From contig JAAYDJ010000014.1 of NCBI GenBank assembly GCA_012729335.1, positions 1 through 41,281 of the forward strand: a stretch of DNA of 41,281 bases, written 5' to 3'. The translations under genes were made by a program, and so were the position numbers. Under the pieces are notes generated by a model. The model was not told the origin of the DNA. It was given only the letters and a program-made list of their open reading frames with translations, and made no database searches. The stretch comes from Bacteroidales bacterium. GTDB taxonomy: Bacteria > Bacteroidota > Bacteroidia > Bacteroidales > Prolixibacteraceae. Numbering within the stretch: position 1 is the first letter of the stretch; every line of letters starts with the position of its first letter. Shown here piece by piece: positions 8,957 to 15,188 of the stretch.

Positions 8957-9199
8957 TTCTACGGAATGATACCTGAAGCGGTGGTGCGGATCACCAGTGT
9001 CACCTCCCAGAAAACGGCCTGCTTCAGCAACAAGGCAGGGGAATACAACACCCCGGAAGCCATGGAATAACTCCGCCTTGATGAGGATTTCCTCGACCAT
9101 GAACTCAATAAGGAGTTGTTCAGGGAGTCCCTGAAAGGTATGGACAGCCGGGCATTGGCCAAAAGGGTTGAAACGCTTTCTCACATTTACCAGCTATGA
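8957..9199 (+). pseudogene. AbiEi-type antitoxin relic (copy 1), with internal stop
   Basis: The frame reads FYGMIPEAVVRITSVTS, then EYNTPEAME, a stop, then LRLDEDFLDHELNKELFRE and ALAKRVETLSHIYQL. The GLIPE..V.ITSVT-like segment and the helical end resemble type IV AbiEi antitoxins. The N-terminal winged helix is missing and a stop interrupts the frame. Copy 2 at 12790-13032 has the same 81 codons without the stop. The end overlaps the AbiEii-like start by TATGA, as in intact abiE operons. Confidence 0.6.
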
Positions 9200-9242
9200 T
9201 TTCTATGGATCACATCCGGAATTTCGTTCCTGAGAAACTCCG
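9196..9242 (+). pseudogene. AbiEii-type nucleotidyltransferase N-terminal relic (copy 1)
   Basis: MISMDHIRNFVPEKLRNE follows the AbiEi relic with an overlapping start, as in abiE operons. Only about 15 codons remain before the sequence switches to an unrelated ATPase fragment. Confidence 0.5.
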
Positions 9243-9272
9243 GAACGAACGTGTTCTGGTGATTTGACCTCT
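9240..9272 (-). pseudogene. Short fragment of a DUF4143 ATPase gene
   Basis: On the minus strand it reads EVKSPEHVRS, matching EVKSSEHARS of the intact ATPase at 6444-7736 (bases 6568-6597). It is a 33-bp scrap lying between two other relics in opposite orientation. Confidence 0.5.
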
Positions 9273-9276
9273 TATC

Positions 9277-9996
9277 AAAGTGATCACCGGAATTCGTCGT
9301 TCAGGAAAATCTATTCTTTTGAAGCTTTTAAAGGAAGAGTTGGCATGAAATACAGGAGGTAACCGGTTGGGAAAATGCCATTAATTCATTTTCCGTTGAT
9401 TTTGATGCTGATATTTATATTACAGGTTCCAATTCCCATATTATTCCTTCGGAACTGGCTACCTATTTGTCGGGCCGTTACGTCGAACTGAACCTGTTTC
9501 CCCTTTCTTTCAAAGAGCACCTGCTTTTCATGGAAAGCCGAACTGGCAGTGCAATGAAGGATGTGCACAGTGCATTCACCGGGTACAGCGCTTTGACTTG
9601 AAGGGAAAGGAGATCCTCAAAACGAATGAGAAATATTTTGTGGGTGATCATGCTTTGGTATATGCGGTGATGGGGTATCGCGACCGGTTTATCGCGGGGA
9701 TCCTTGAAAATATAGTCATGCTTGAGCTTCGCAGGAGAGGGTACAGGGTCTTCACGGGCAGGTCTGATGAAAGGGAAATTGATTTTATTGCTGAATTAAA
9801 TGAGCGAAAAGTTTATGTTCAGGTGACTTATAAAATAAGTGAACCATCCACATTTGAACGGGAATTCTCGATATTGCGTGAAATCAGGGACCATCATCCA
9901 AAATATGTAGTGACAATGGATGAGATTTGGCGGGACAATGTGGATGGGATCAGGCATATGCACATTGCAGATTTTCTTTTGCTTGCCGAATTCTAA
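9277..9996 (+). pseudogene. Broken AAA ATPase/DUF4143 gene with deletion between Walker A and Walker B
   Basis: Three pieces in different frames belong to one ATPase. They are: VITGIRRSGKSILLKLLKEE with the P-loop; EIQEVTGWENAINSF then DADIYITGSNSHI, ELATYLSGRYVELNLFPLS (end of Walker B through sensor 1); and a 132-codon C-terminus with FTGRSDEREIDFIAE and VYVQVTYKI (nuclease-like signature). Sequence between KEELA and DEIQEV is lost, and more is lost near 9600. The P-loop GIRRSGKS puts it in a different subfamily from the four intact ATPases, whose P-loops read G[AP]RQVGKT. The last piece could still be translated from a TTG at 9598, but expression is unlikely. Confidence 0.8.
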
Positions 9997-10004
9997 TCAT
10001 TCCA

Positions 10005-10163
10005 TTCCTAAAGCTTTGACCTCCAGGAAAAGTCGCGTGACGGAGGGTCAGTTGCTCTTTGCCCCCTAAAGAGGATGTTGTAGAGGGACCTGTCTTAATG
10101 CCTGTCGAATAATACAAATCTTGCCGGTAACTTAGCACGATATATTGATCTTTTCTCCTCCCA
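10005..10163. pseudogene. Composite scar: sugar-transferase-like tail joined to the leader and tail of an ATPase gene
   Basis: Bases 10040-10100 on the minus strand read LYNILFRGQRATD, a distant match to the C-terminus of the sugar transferase at 16591. Then cctgtcttaatgcctgtcga (10089-10108) matches the leader of the ATPase at 13550 (cctgtcttaatgcctatcga). Directly after, bases 10120-10163 (plus strand) read LAGNLARYIDLFSSH and a stop, matching that ATPase's last residues (LAGNLAGYIDHFATQ). The body of the gene is gone. This looks like a scar left by excision or deletion of an ATPase of the 13550 type. Confidence 0.6.
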
Positions 10164-10232
10164 TTGACTACTCTACATTAAAAGCCGGCTGAGCCCCTCC
10201 TAGTAAAAGCGCTGTTGTTTTGCAGGATAAAA

Positions 10233-10316
10233 GCGCCTCATTAAGGGGCCAGTTGATAACGGATTCCCGGCCTTACCCGGAAATGGAAAGAGCAATATTT
10301 TCTGTCAGGTATTGCA
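10233..10316 (-). pseudogene. Fic-type C-terminus relic with 3' flank (copy C)
   Basis: It matches the other copies in order (gcctcattaaggggccagtt, then cccggccttacccggaaatgg, then gtcaggtattgcag) but is more diverged and partly deleted. It ends shortly before the ATPase gene at 10403. Confidence 0.45.
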
Positions 10317-10362
10317 GGAATGAATAAAATATATGATATTTGCCAATAAATAATATTTAAAA

Positions 10363-10378
10363 CGTGAAATAAATCACG
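10363..10378. promoter_or_regulatory. Palindrome upstream of an ATPase gene
   Basis: Perfect inverted repeat CGTGA-AATAAA-TCACG 25 bp before the ATG at 10403, embedded in a very AT-rich stretch with further imperfect symmetry (TAATATTT before, AATAATATTA after). The position fits an operator or a 5' leader hairpin. The element is short, so chance cannot be excluded. Confidence 0.4.
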
Positions 10379-10402
10379 AAAATAATATTAAATATGTGAT
10401 TT

Positions 10403-11719
10403 ATGCAAATACGCAGAAATTTATTCCAGCAGCTTCGGGACTGGAAAGAGAGTTTTCCCAGGAAACCACTGGTACTGCAGGGGCCCCGGCAGGTAGGAAA
10501 AACATGGATTCTTAAGGAATTTGGGCATGAATACTTTGACCAGGTTGCTTATTTTAATTTTGAAAAACAACCTGAAATAAAGCAATTTTTTCAAGTGACG
10601 AAAGATCCTCACCGGATAATAGGGAATTTGTCATTTTTGGTTGACTCACCCATTGTCCCAGGGAAAACTCTGGTCATTCTTGACGAAATTCAGGAATGTA
10701 CCGATGCGTTGAACAGCTTAAAATATTTCTGTGAGGAAATGCCTGATCTTGCCATTGCAAGTGCCGGTTCATTACTGGGGGTTGCTTTGAGCAGGGGAGT
10801 ATCCTTTCCTGTGGGGAAAGTCGACTTTCTCGATGTTTCACCGGTTACTTTCTCGGAATTTCTTTCGGAATCTGACCTTAATCTTTTCCGGTATGTGGAA
10901 AGCATTGACCGGATTGAGCCTATTCCAGATATCTTTTACAATGCCCTGCATGAAAAACTGAAGATGTACTTCATCAGTGGTGGAATGCCTGAAGCTGTGG
11001 CCAGTATGATTGAAAATCAGAATTCTGACAGGATACAGCAAATTCTTCAGAGTATTATCCGATCCTATCAGCTTGATTTCTCGAAATATGTTGACAATAA
11101 AGATATACAGAAAATTAATTACATATGGTCATCGCTACCTTCCCAGCTTGCGCGGGAAAACAGGAAATTTCTGTACCAGACGGTTAAAGAGGGTGCACGG
11201 GCAAGGGAATATGAAAATGCATTACAATGGCTCATCAATTCAGGCCTGGTATTAAGGGTCTATTGCTCAACCAAGCCTGGATTGCCCGTTACATCGTATG
11301 ATGATTTGACTGCGTTTAAAATTTATCTTTTTGATGTGGGAATTCTCAGAAGAATGTCTCAGTTAAATCCATTGGCTGTAACCGAAGGGAACCGGTTATT
11401 TACTGAATTCAAGGGAGCACTGACTGAAAATTTCATTCTGCAGTGCCTTTGTAATCAATTTGAAGGAATTCCAAGGTATTGGAAGTCAGGAAATAAGGCC
11501 GAAGTTGACTTCCTGGTGTCCTATGAAAACACTATAATACCGGTAGAGGTTAAGTCGGATGAAAACTTTAGGAGTAAAAGCCTTACTTTTTACAGGAAGC
11601 AGTATTCCCCGGCGGTTGGCCTCCGTTTTTCTTTAAAAAACCTGAAGAATGAAGGTGGAGTGGTCAACATTCCCTTATTCCTGGCAGATTATACCCGGAA
11701 AATCCTAAGCATGGTGTAA
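10403..11719 (+). CDS. AAA ATPase with C-terminal DUF4143-type nuclease-like domain
   Basis: A protein of 438 residues. The P-loop is GPRQVGKT (about 27-34), Walker B is TLVILDEIQ, and a sensor-like IASAGSLLG follows. The C-terminal signature EVDFLVSYENTIIPVEVKS has the Glu-x-Asp and Glu-x-Lys of a PD-(D/E)XK-like fold. The closest relative in the window is the ATPase at 6444-7736 (shared YFNFE and IPxEVKS plus SKSL segments). The gene is alone on the plus strand; a palindrome and AT-rich DNA lie just upstream. Function in this family is unproven, and ideas include nucleic-acid transactions or defence. Confidence 0.9.
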   Translation: MQIRRNLFQQLRDWKESFPRKPLVLQGPRQVGKTWILKEFGHEYFDQVAYFNFEKQPEIKQFFQVTKDPHRIIGNLSFLVDSPIVPGKTLVILDEIQECTDALNSLKYFCEEMPDLAIASAGSLLGVALSRGVSFPVGKVDFLDVSPVTFSEFLSESDLNLFRYVESIDRIEPIPDIFYNALHEKLKMYFISGGMPEAVASMIENQNSDRIQQILQSIIRSYQLDFSKYVDNKDIQKINYIWSSLPSQLARENRKFLYQTVKEGARAREYENALQWLINSGLVLRVYCSTKPGLPVTSYDDLTAFKIYLFDVGILRRMSQLNPLAVTEGNRLFTEFKGALTENFILQCLCNQFEGIPRYWKSGNKAEVDFLVSYENTIIPVEVKSDENFRSKSLTFYRKQYSPAVGLRFSLKNLKNEGGVVNIPLFLADYTRKILSMV

Positions 11720-11893
11720 TGGTTTTCCGGGGGAACTCCACCAACTATTCCGACTGCCTGGCCACCGTGGATGGGATAGTCAAATACGCCATCCTGGCCG
11801 TTCTCCTGTGGCCATGGTAATTCCCCGAAAGCCTCTTTAGCTGGCAAGTTGATAATGGCGCTTTGAGTTGACGCTTCTCAACACAAAAGTGCT
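11720..11893. other. Short intergenic region with Fic 3'-flank repeat (copy D)
   Basis: It holds gcctctttagctggcaagtt at 11831-11850, the 3' flank seen beside the Fic relics, but here without the Fic codons. A 33-codon frame starting at 11718 is present and unassigned. Confidence 0.4.
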
Positions 11894-12286
11894 TCAACCG
11901 ATCAATCTATTTACTTCAGACAGGAATTCGCTCATTTCAGAGAGCATAATTTCTACTTCCGGTGTAGAGAAGCTGATAAAAGCATCATAATCCCCCTTTG
12001 TCCGGTTTTGAAATGCATTACGTAGAATTTTCCCGTATTTTGGATCTGAGGTTCCGGGCATAATGAATTCCCTGTTGAACCACCCAATCAGCTGACTATG
12101 TTTTGATGTTTCAAATCCTTTTTTCAGTGCAAGTGCAGTTAAGGCATAATACATGCCGTAATATATTCGATTGACTGCAATAATCAATTTGTCATTAGCT
12201 ATTAGAAACTTAGCAAGTTCCAGTGTATCAGAGGCCTGATTTAATCTATGCTCAACCAGGTCATTTCTATCATTTTCTGTAATCAT
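11894..12286 (-). CDS. HEPN-domain protein, toxin-type partner of a MNT nucleotidyltransferase
   Basis: A 130-residue helical protein with the HEPN pattern AVNRIYYGMYYALTALALK, then SKHSQLIGWFNREF, and NRTKGDYDAF near the end. HEPN proteins of this type are often RNases or are controlled by AMPylation from the partner MNT protein. The gene overlaps the upstream MNT gene by four bases, so the two form one operon. The classical catalytic R-x4-6-H motif of HepT is not obvious, so it may be of the PF05168 type with a different active site or a non-nuclease role. Confidence 0.85.
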   Translation of the reverse strand: MITENDRNDLVEHRLNQASDTLELAKFLIANDKLIIAVNRIYYGMYYALTALALKKGFETSKHSQLIGWFNREFIMPGTSDPKYGKILRNAFQNRTKGDYDAFISFSTPEVEIMLSEMSEFLSEVNRLIG

Positions 12287-12606
12287 GCGTAGAGGCCAGA
12301 TGTTAAAGCATTAACAAAAATCGGTTGTTTCCCTCTTAAAGTAGATAACTCTGCCTCGCTTATTATGTGAGTGTCAGTTAGAATGCTGTATTTCAGTTCA
12401 ATCCCATAGCAAATGTCAGAAATGACCCGTTCTGTTCTCCAGTCTGCCTTTTCTTTAACAATGATGAGAATATCATAGTCAGAATCCTTTTCAGCTTTTC
12501 CTGTAATTTGTGAACCGAAAAGAATGACATTTAAAATATACCCTGGGAATTCTTCTTTTAACCTAAGGCTTAATTCAGAGACTATTTTTCTTTTATTTCT
12601 ATTCAT
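12283..12606 (-). CDS. MNT-type minimal nucleotidyltransferase (antitoxin of the MNT/HEPN pair)
   Basis: Pol-beta fold signature GSQITGKAEKDSDYDILI: the Gly-Ser motif followed by Asp-x-Asp, which binds metal and nucleotide. MNT proteins act as antitoxins, in known cases by AMPylating the HEPN toxin. The ATG at 12606 (MNRNKRK) is preferred over the one at 12618 because the -7 element at 12621-12628 would start transcription near 12615. The 107-residue length is normal for the family. It is followed directly by the HEPN gene with a four-base overlap. Confidence 0.85.
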   Translation of the reverse strand: MNRNKRKIVSELSLRLKEEFPGYILNVILFGSQITGKAEKDSDYDILIIVKEKADWRTERVISDICYGIELKYSILTDTHIISEAELSTLRGKQPIFVNALTSGLYA

Positions 12607-12620
12607 AGTTGTACGCATCC

Positions 12621-12628
12621 CAAAGTTA
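12621..12628 (-). promoter_or_regulatory. -7 promoter element of the MNT/HEPN operon
   Basis: TAACTTTG on the minus strand is a perfect TAnnTTTG. The -33 region (around 12648, TTTT) is weak. The short distance to the ATG implies an almost leaderless mRNA. Confidence 0.5.
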
Positions 12629-12661
12629 CGAAATCCTTGGTAATAAAACTAATTCCCCAGG

Positions 12662-12780
12662 CGCCTCTTTAACGGGCAGGTTGATAGCGGATATTCCGGC
12701 CCTGCCCGGAAATGGAAAGAGCCTCAATTTCTTTCAGGTATTGCAGATCGCGGGTGGCGGTGGCTTTTAAAACATGGTTA
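12662..12780 (-). pseudogene. Fic-type C-terminus relic with 3' flank (copy E, frame intact)
   Basis: The minus strand reads FKSTATRDLQYLKEIEALS, then ISGQGRNIRYQLAR and a stop. This is the cleanest copy of the Fic-like winged-helix tail, without the nonsense codon of copies A and B. The rest of the gene is missing and the sequence switches directly to an AbiEi relic on the other strand. Confidence 0.55.
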
Positions 12781-12789
12781 AAGCAGAAA

Positions 12790-13032
12790 TTCTACGGAAT
12801 GATACCTGAAGCGGTGGTGCGGATCACCAGTGTTACCTCTCTGAAAACGGCCCACTTCAGCAACAAGGCAGGGGAATACAACACCCCGGAAGACATGGAA
12901 GAACTCCGCCTTGATGAGGATTTCCTCGGCCATGACCTCAACAAGGAACTGTTCAGAGAGTATCTGAAAGGTATGGACAGCCGGGCATTGGCCAAAAGGG
13001 TTGAAACGCTAAATCATGTTTACCTGCTATGA
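12790..13032 (+). pseudogene. AbiEi-type antitoxin relic (copy 2)
   Basis: Eighty-one codons, FYGMIPEAVVRITSVTSLK through RALAKRVETLNHVYLL, clearly the same as copy 1 at 8957 but without an internal stop. The N-terminal half is missing, and a spurious frame fuses it to the antisense of the Fic relic. Truncation makes function unlikely. Confidence 0.6.
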
Positions 13033-13309
13033 TTTCTATGGATCACATCCGGAATTTCTTTCCTGAGGAACTCTGGAACGAAGCGATCTTTATGATGTGA
13101 TGTTTCTGTTGTCGCAGTCACTTCCCGACTTTAATTTTCCGAAGCAACGCCGCGGAATCCCTGACATGCCGGAATTGAAGAAAGCTGCAGAGGAAATTTT
13201 CAGTACCATTGACCTGAAGGTAAAAATGAGGGATTTTGATCACCTCCTGTTCAACCTGGCAAATAGTGCCCGGATTCTGCATTGCCAGGAATTTTTCCGA
13301 AACTTGTAA
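13029..13309 (+). pseudogene. AbiEii-type nucleotidyltransferase relic with large internal deletion (copy 2)
   Basis: It begins MISMDHIRNFFPEELWNE, overlapping the AbiEi stop (TATGA), then jumps in another frame to SDLYDVMFLLSQSLPDFNF and about 60 more residues. The RDLYD-like segment is typical of the C-terminal part of AbiEii/AbiGii toxins. The catalytic GGT/DxD region is lost, so the toxin cannot be active. Confidence 0.6.
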
Positions 13310-13315
13310 TCTTTT

Positions 13316-13400
13316 CTAAATTCTGGCTCCTTGAAGAGGATATTGCAGAGGACCCTCCGGAAGTGCTCTGGTTGCTTTTGGCATCCTTAAAGAGGATATT
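13316..13400 (-). pseudogene. Fragment resembling the 3' end of a sugar transferase gene
   Basis: The minus strand reads FYNILFKDAKSNQSTSGG, comparable to VYNIVVKGAKSN at the end of the transferase at 16591-18111 and to the fragment at 14938-15072. It is diverged, so it may stem from a paralogue. Confidence 0.45.
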
Positions 13401-13416
13401 GTAGAAGGACCTGTCT

Positions 13417-13468
13417 TAATGCCTATCGAATGATACATAAATAATAGAATAATGCCTATCGAATGATA
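13417..13468. repeat. Two 19-bp direct repeats before an ATPase promoter
   Basis: The sequence taatgcctatcgaatgata occurs at 13417-13435 and 13450-13468. The 33-bp offset is about three helical turns, so both face the same side of the DNA. They end 27 bp before the -33 element, a good place for a regulator. One copy also occurs in the scar at about 10096 (slightly changed). Confidence 0.7.
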
Positions 13469-13494
13469 TAAAATAGCTGAATAAATGGGTATGG

Positions 13495-13527
13495 TTTGTG
13501 ACATTTCATTAAAATGCACTACCTTTG
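13495..13527 (+). promoter_or_regulatory. Bacteroidota-type promoter of the third ATPase gene
   Basis: TTTG at 13495-13498, a 21-bp spacer and TACCTTTG at 13520-13527 (perfect TAnnTTTG). Transcription would begin near 13533, so the ATG at 13529 is not usable and the ATG at 13550 is the start. Confidence 0.75.
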
Positions 13528-13549
13528 AATGAAAAGTAGCAGGAATATC

Positions 13550-14893
13550 ATGTACGACCGGAAAATCATAACCAAATTGATTGAGTGGAAGGATTCACCC
13601 TACCGCAAGCCACTTGTTCTGCGGGGAGCACGTCAGGTGGGAAAAACAACACTCATTGATCAGTTTGCCTCCTTTTTCGATCAATATATCTATCTTAATC
13701 TCGAGGTGGATGAGGATAAAGTCATTTTTCAGAACAGAAGTTCCATTGAGGAAATTGTGGATGCTCTGTTTTTTATGAAGGACAAAAAGAAGAATGATGG
13801 GAGCACGCTGATATTTATTGATGAGATTCAAGAGTTGCCGGAGGCTATCGGCACTTTAAGATATTTTTACGAGAAATTTCCGGACTACCATGTTGTAGCA
13901 GCAGGATCGCTCCTTGAGGCAGTCTTTAATAGTAAAGTGCAATTTCCTGTAGGTCGTGTGGATTACCTTGTTTTACATCCTTTTTCATTTGAGGAATTCC
14001 TGTTAGCGTGCGGGGAGAAACAAGTTTTGGAACAATTTTATCATATTCCTGTCGCTCCGTTCGCACATGAGAGACTCATGAAATTTTTCCATACGTATAC
14101 TTTGATCGGAGGAATGCCTGAAGCCGTAAAAAGATATGTGGAGAAACAGGATCTGGTATCCCTGAAACCGGTTTATGAGACGCTGCTGCTGAGTTATTTG
14201 GATGATGTAGAGAAATATGCACGTAACCATACCCAAATTCAGGTTATTAGGCATGCTATTCCGGCATGTTTCAGAGAGGCTGGTTCGCGGATTAAGTTCC
14301 ACGGTTTCGGATCCTCCGTTTACGGTTCACGTGAAATGGGCGAAGCCCTGAGAACTTTACAAAAGGCAAGGTTGATCAATCTGGTTTACCCCACTGTCCA
14401 GACCAGACTCCCCTTTATGCCAGATTTTAAAAAATCGCCCAGATTACATGTAGTTGATACCGGGTTATTCAATTACTTCGCCGGAATACAGAAGGATGTT
14501 TTTAATTCCGGTGATTTGACAGATGTATTTTATGGCAGGGTGATTGAACATGTAGTAGGTCAGGAACTTACAGCTATCAATGACGATTTGTTGAGGAACC
14601 TGCTTTTTTGGGTACGGGAGAAAGAGGGGGCATCTTCCGAACTTGATTATTTGATGGTCAGAGATGGAAAGGGTTACCCTGTTGAAGTTAAATCAGGTAA
14701 ATCCGGAAAATTGAGGTCCCTGCATCAATATGTAGACAGTTCTAAAAGCAGTTTAGCTATCCGCTTATATGCCGGGTCCCTGAGTGTTGAAAAACTAAAG
14801 ACACTGACGGGAACACCCTTTACACTGCTGAATATTCCTTACTATCTTGCCGGTAACTTAGCAGGGTATATAGATCATTTTGCAACTCAATAA
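13550..14893 (+). CDS. AAA ATPase with C-terminal DUF4143-type nuclease-like domain
   Basis: A protein of 447 residues beginning MYDRKIITKLIEWKD, which aligns with the N-termini of the other three ATPases; the promoter just upstream also supports this start. P-loop GARQVGKT, Walker B STLIFIDEIQ, sensor-like VVAAGSLLE. The C-terminus carries SSELDYLMVRDGKGYPVEVKS with the Glu-x-Asp and Glu-x-Lys nuclease-like residues. It is a distinct subfamily member: a scar of a second copy (its leader and last 15 codons only) lies at 10089-10163. Two direct repeats upstream hint at regulated expression. Confidence 0.9.
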   Translation: MYDRKIITKLIEWKDSPYRKPLVLRGARQVGKTTLIDQFASFFDQYIYLNLEVDEDKVIFQNRSSIEEIVDALFFMKDKKKNDGSTLIFIDEIQELPEAIGTLRYFYEKFPDYHVVAAGSLLEAVFNSKVQFPVGRVDYLVLHPFSFEEFLLACGEKQVLEQFYHIPVAPFAHERLMKFFHTYTLIGGMPEAVKRYVEKQDLVSLKPVYETLLLSYLDDVEKYARNHTQIQVIRHAIPACFREAGSRIKFHGFGSSVYGSREMGEALRTLQKARLINLVYPTVQTRLPFMPDFKKSPRLHVVDTGLFNYFAGIQKDVFNSGDLTDVFYGRVIEHVVGQELTAINDDLLRNLLFWVREKEGASSELDYLMVRDGKGYPVEVKSGKSGKLRSLHQYVDSSKSSLAIRLYAGSLSVEKLKTLTGTPFTLLNIPYYLAGNLAGYIDHFATQ

Positions 14894-14937
14894 TTGCCCC
14901 TCATCAGTTGCTTCTGGCTCCTTGAAGAGGATGTTGA

Positions 14938-15072
14938 TCATGGCGCTCCGGAAGTGCCCTGGTTGCTCTTCGTTCCCTTAATGACGATGTTAAACACCGC
15001 CCGCCAGAAATACCGGAGGTCTGTGCGCAGGGGGGCCTTCTCCCAGGCGTCGAGGTCGCGCATTTCCGGGGC
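14938..15072 (-). pseudogene. Truncated duplicate of the sugar transferase 3' end
   Basis: The minus strand reads PEMRDLDAWEKAPLRTD, LRYFWRAVFNIVIKGTKSNQ, nearly the same as the last 40 residues of the transferase at 16591-18111 (YLDAWEKAPLRTDIRYFW, AVYNIVVKGAKSN). The stop has moved a few codons on. The duplicate lies exactly between two ATPase genes, with the parent gene beyond the next ATPase. Confidence 0.8.
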
Positions 15073-15133
15073 CATCGTGCATTCAGTTCATTCCTGCAAA
15101 AACAAATTAAAGAAAAATATTATTAGAAATATG

Positions 15134-15165
15134 TTTGTAAAACTTAATCCAATATTATATATTTA
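15134..15165 (+). promoter_or_regulatory. Probable promoter of the fourth ATPase gene
   Basis: TTTG at 15134-15137, a 20-bp spacer and TATATTTA at 15158-15165 (one mismatch to TAnnTTTG). The start ATG is at 15189. Confidence 0.5.
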
Positions 15166-15188
15166 CCTTGTATTTATAAAGAAGCCCA

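Noticed and set aside
11718-11819. A 33-codon frame (MVFRGNSTNYSDCLATVDG...) starting in the stop of the second ATPase gene
   Set aside because: It has a hydrophobic end and a tempting TAATG coupling, but no homologue is recognised and the region is full of gene debris.
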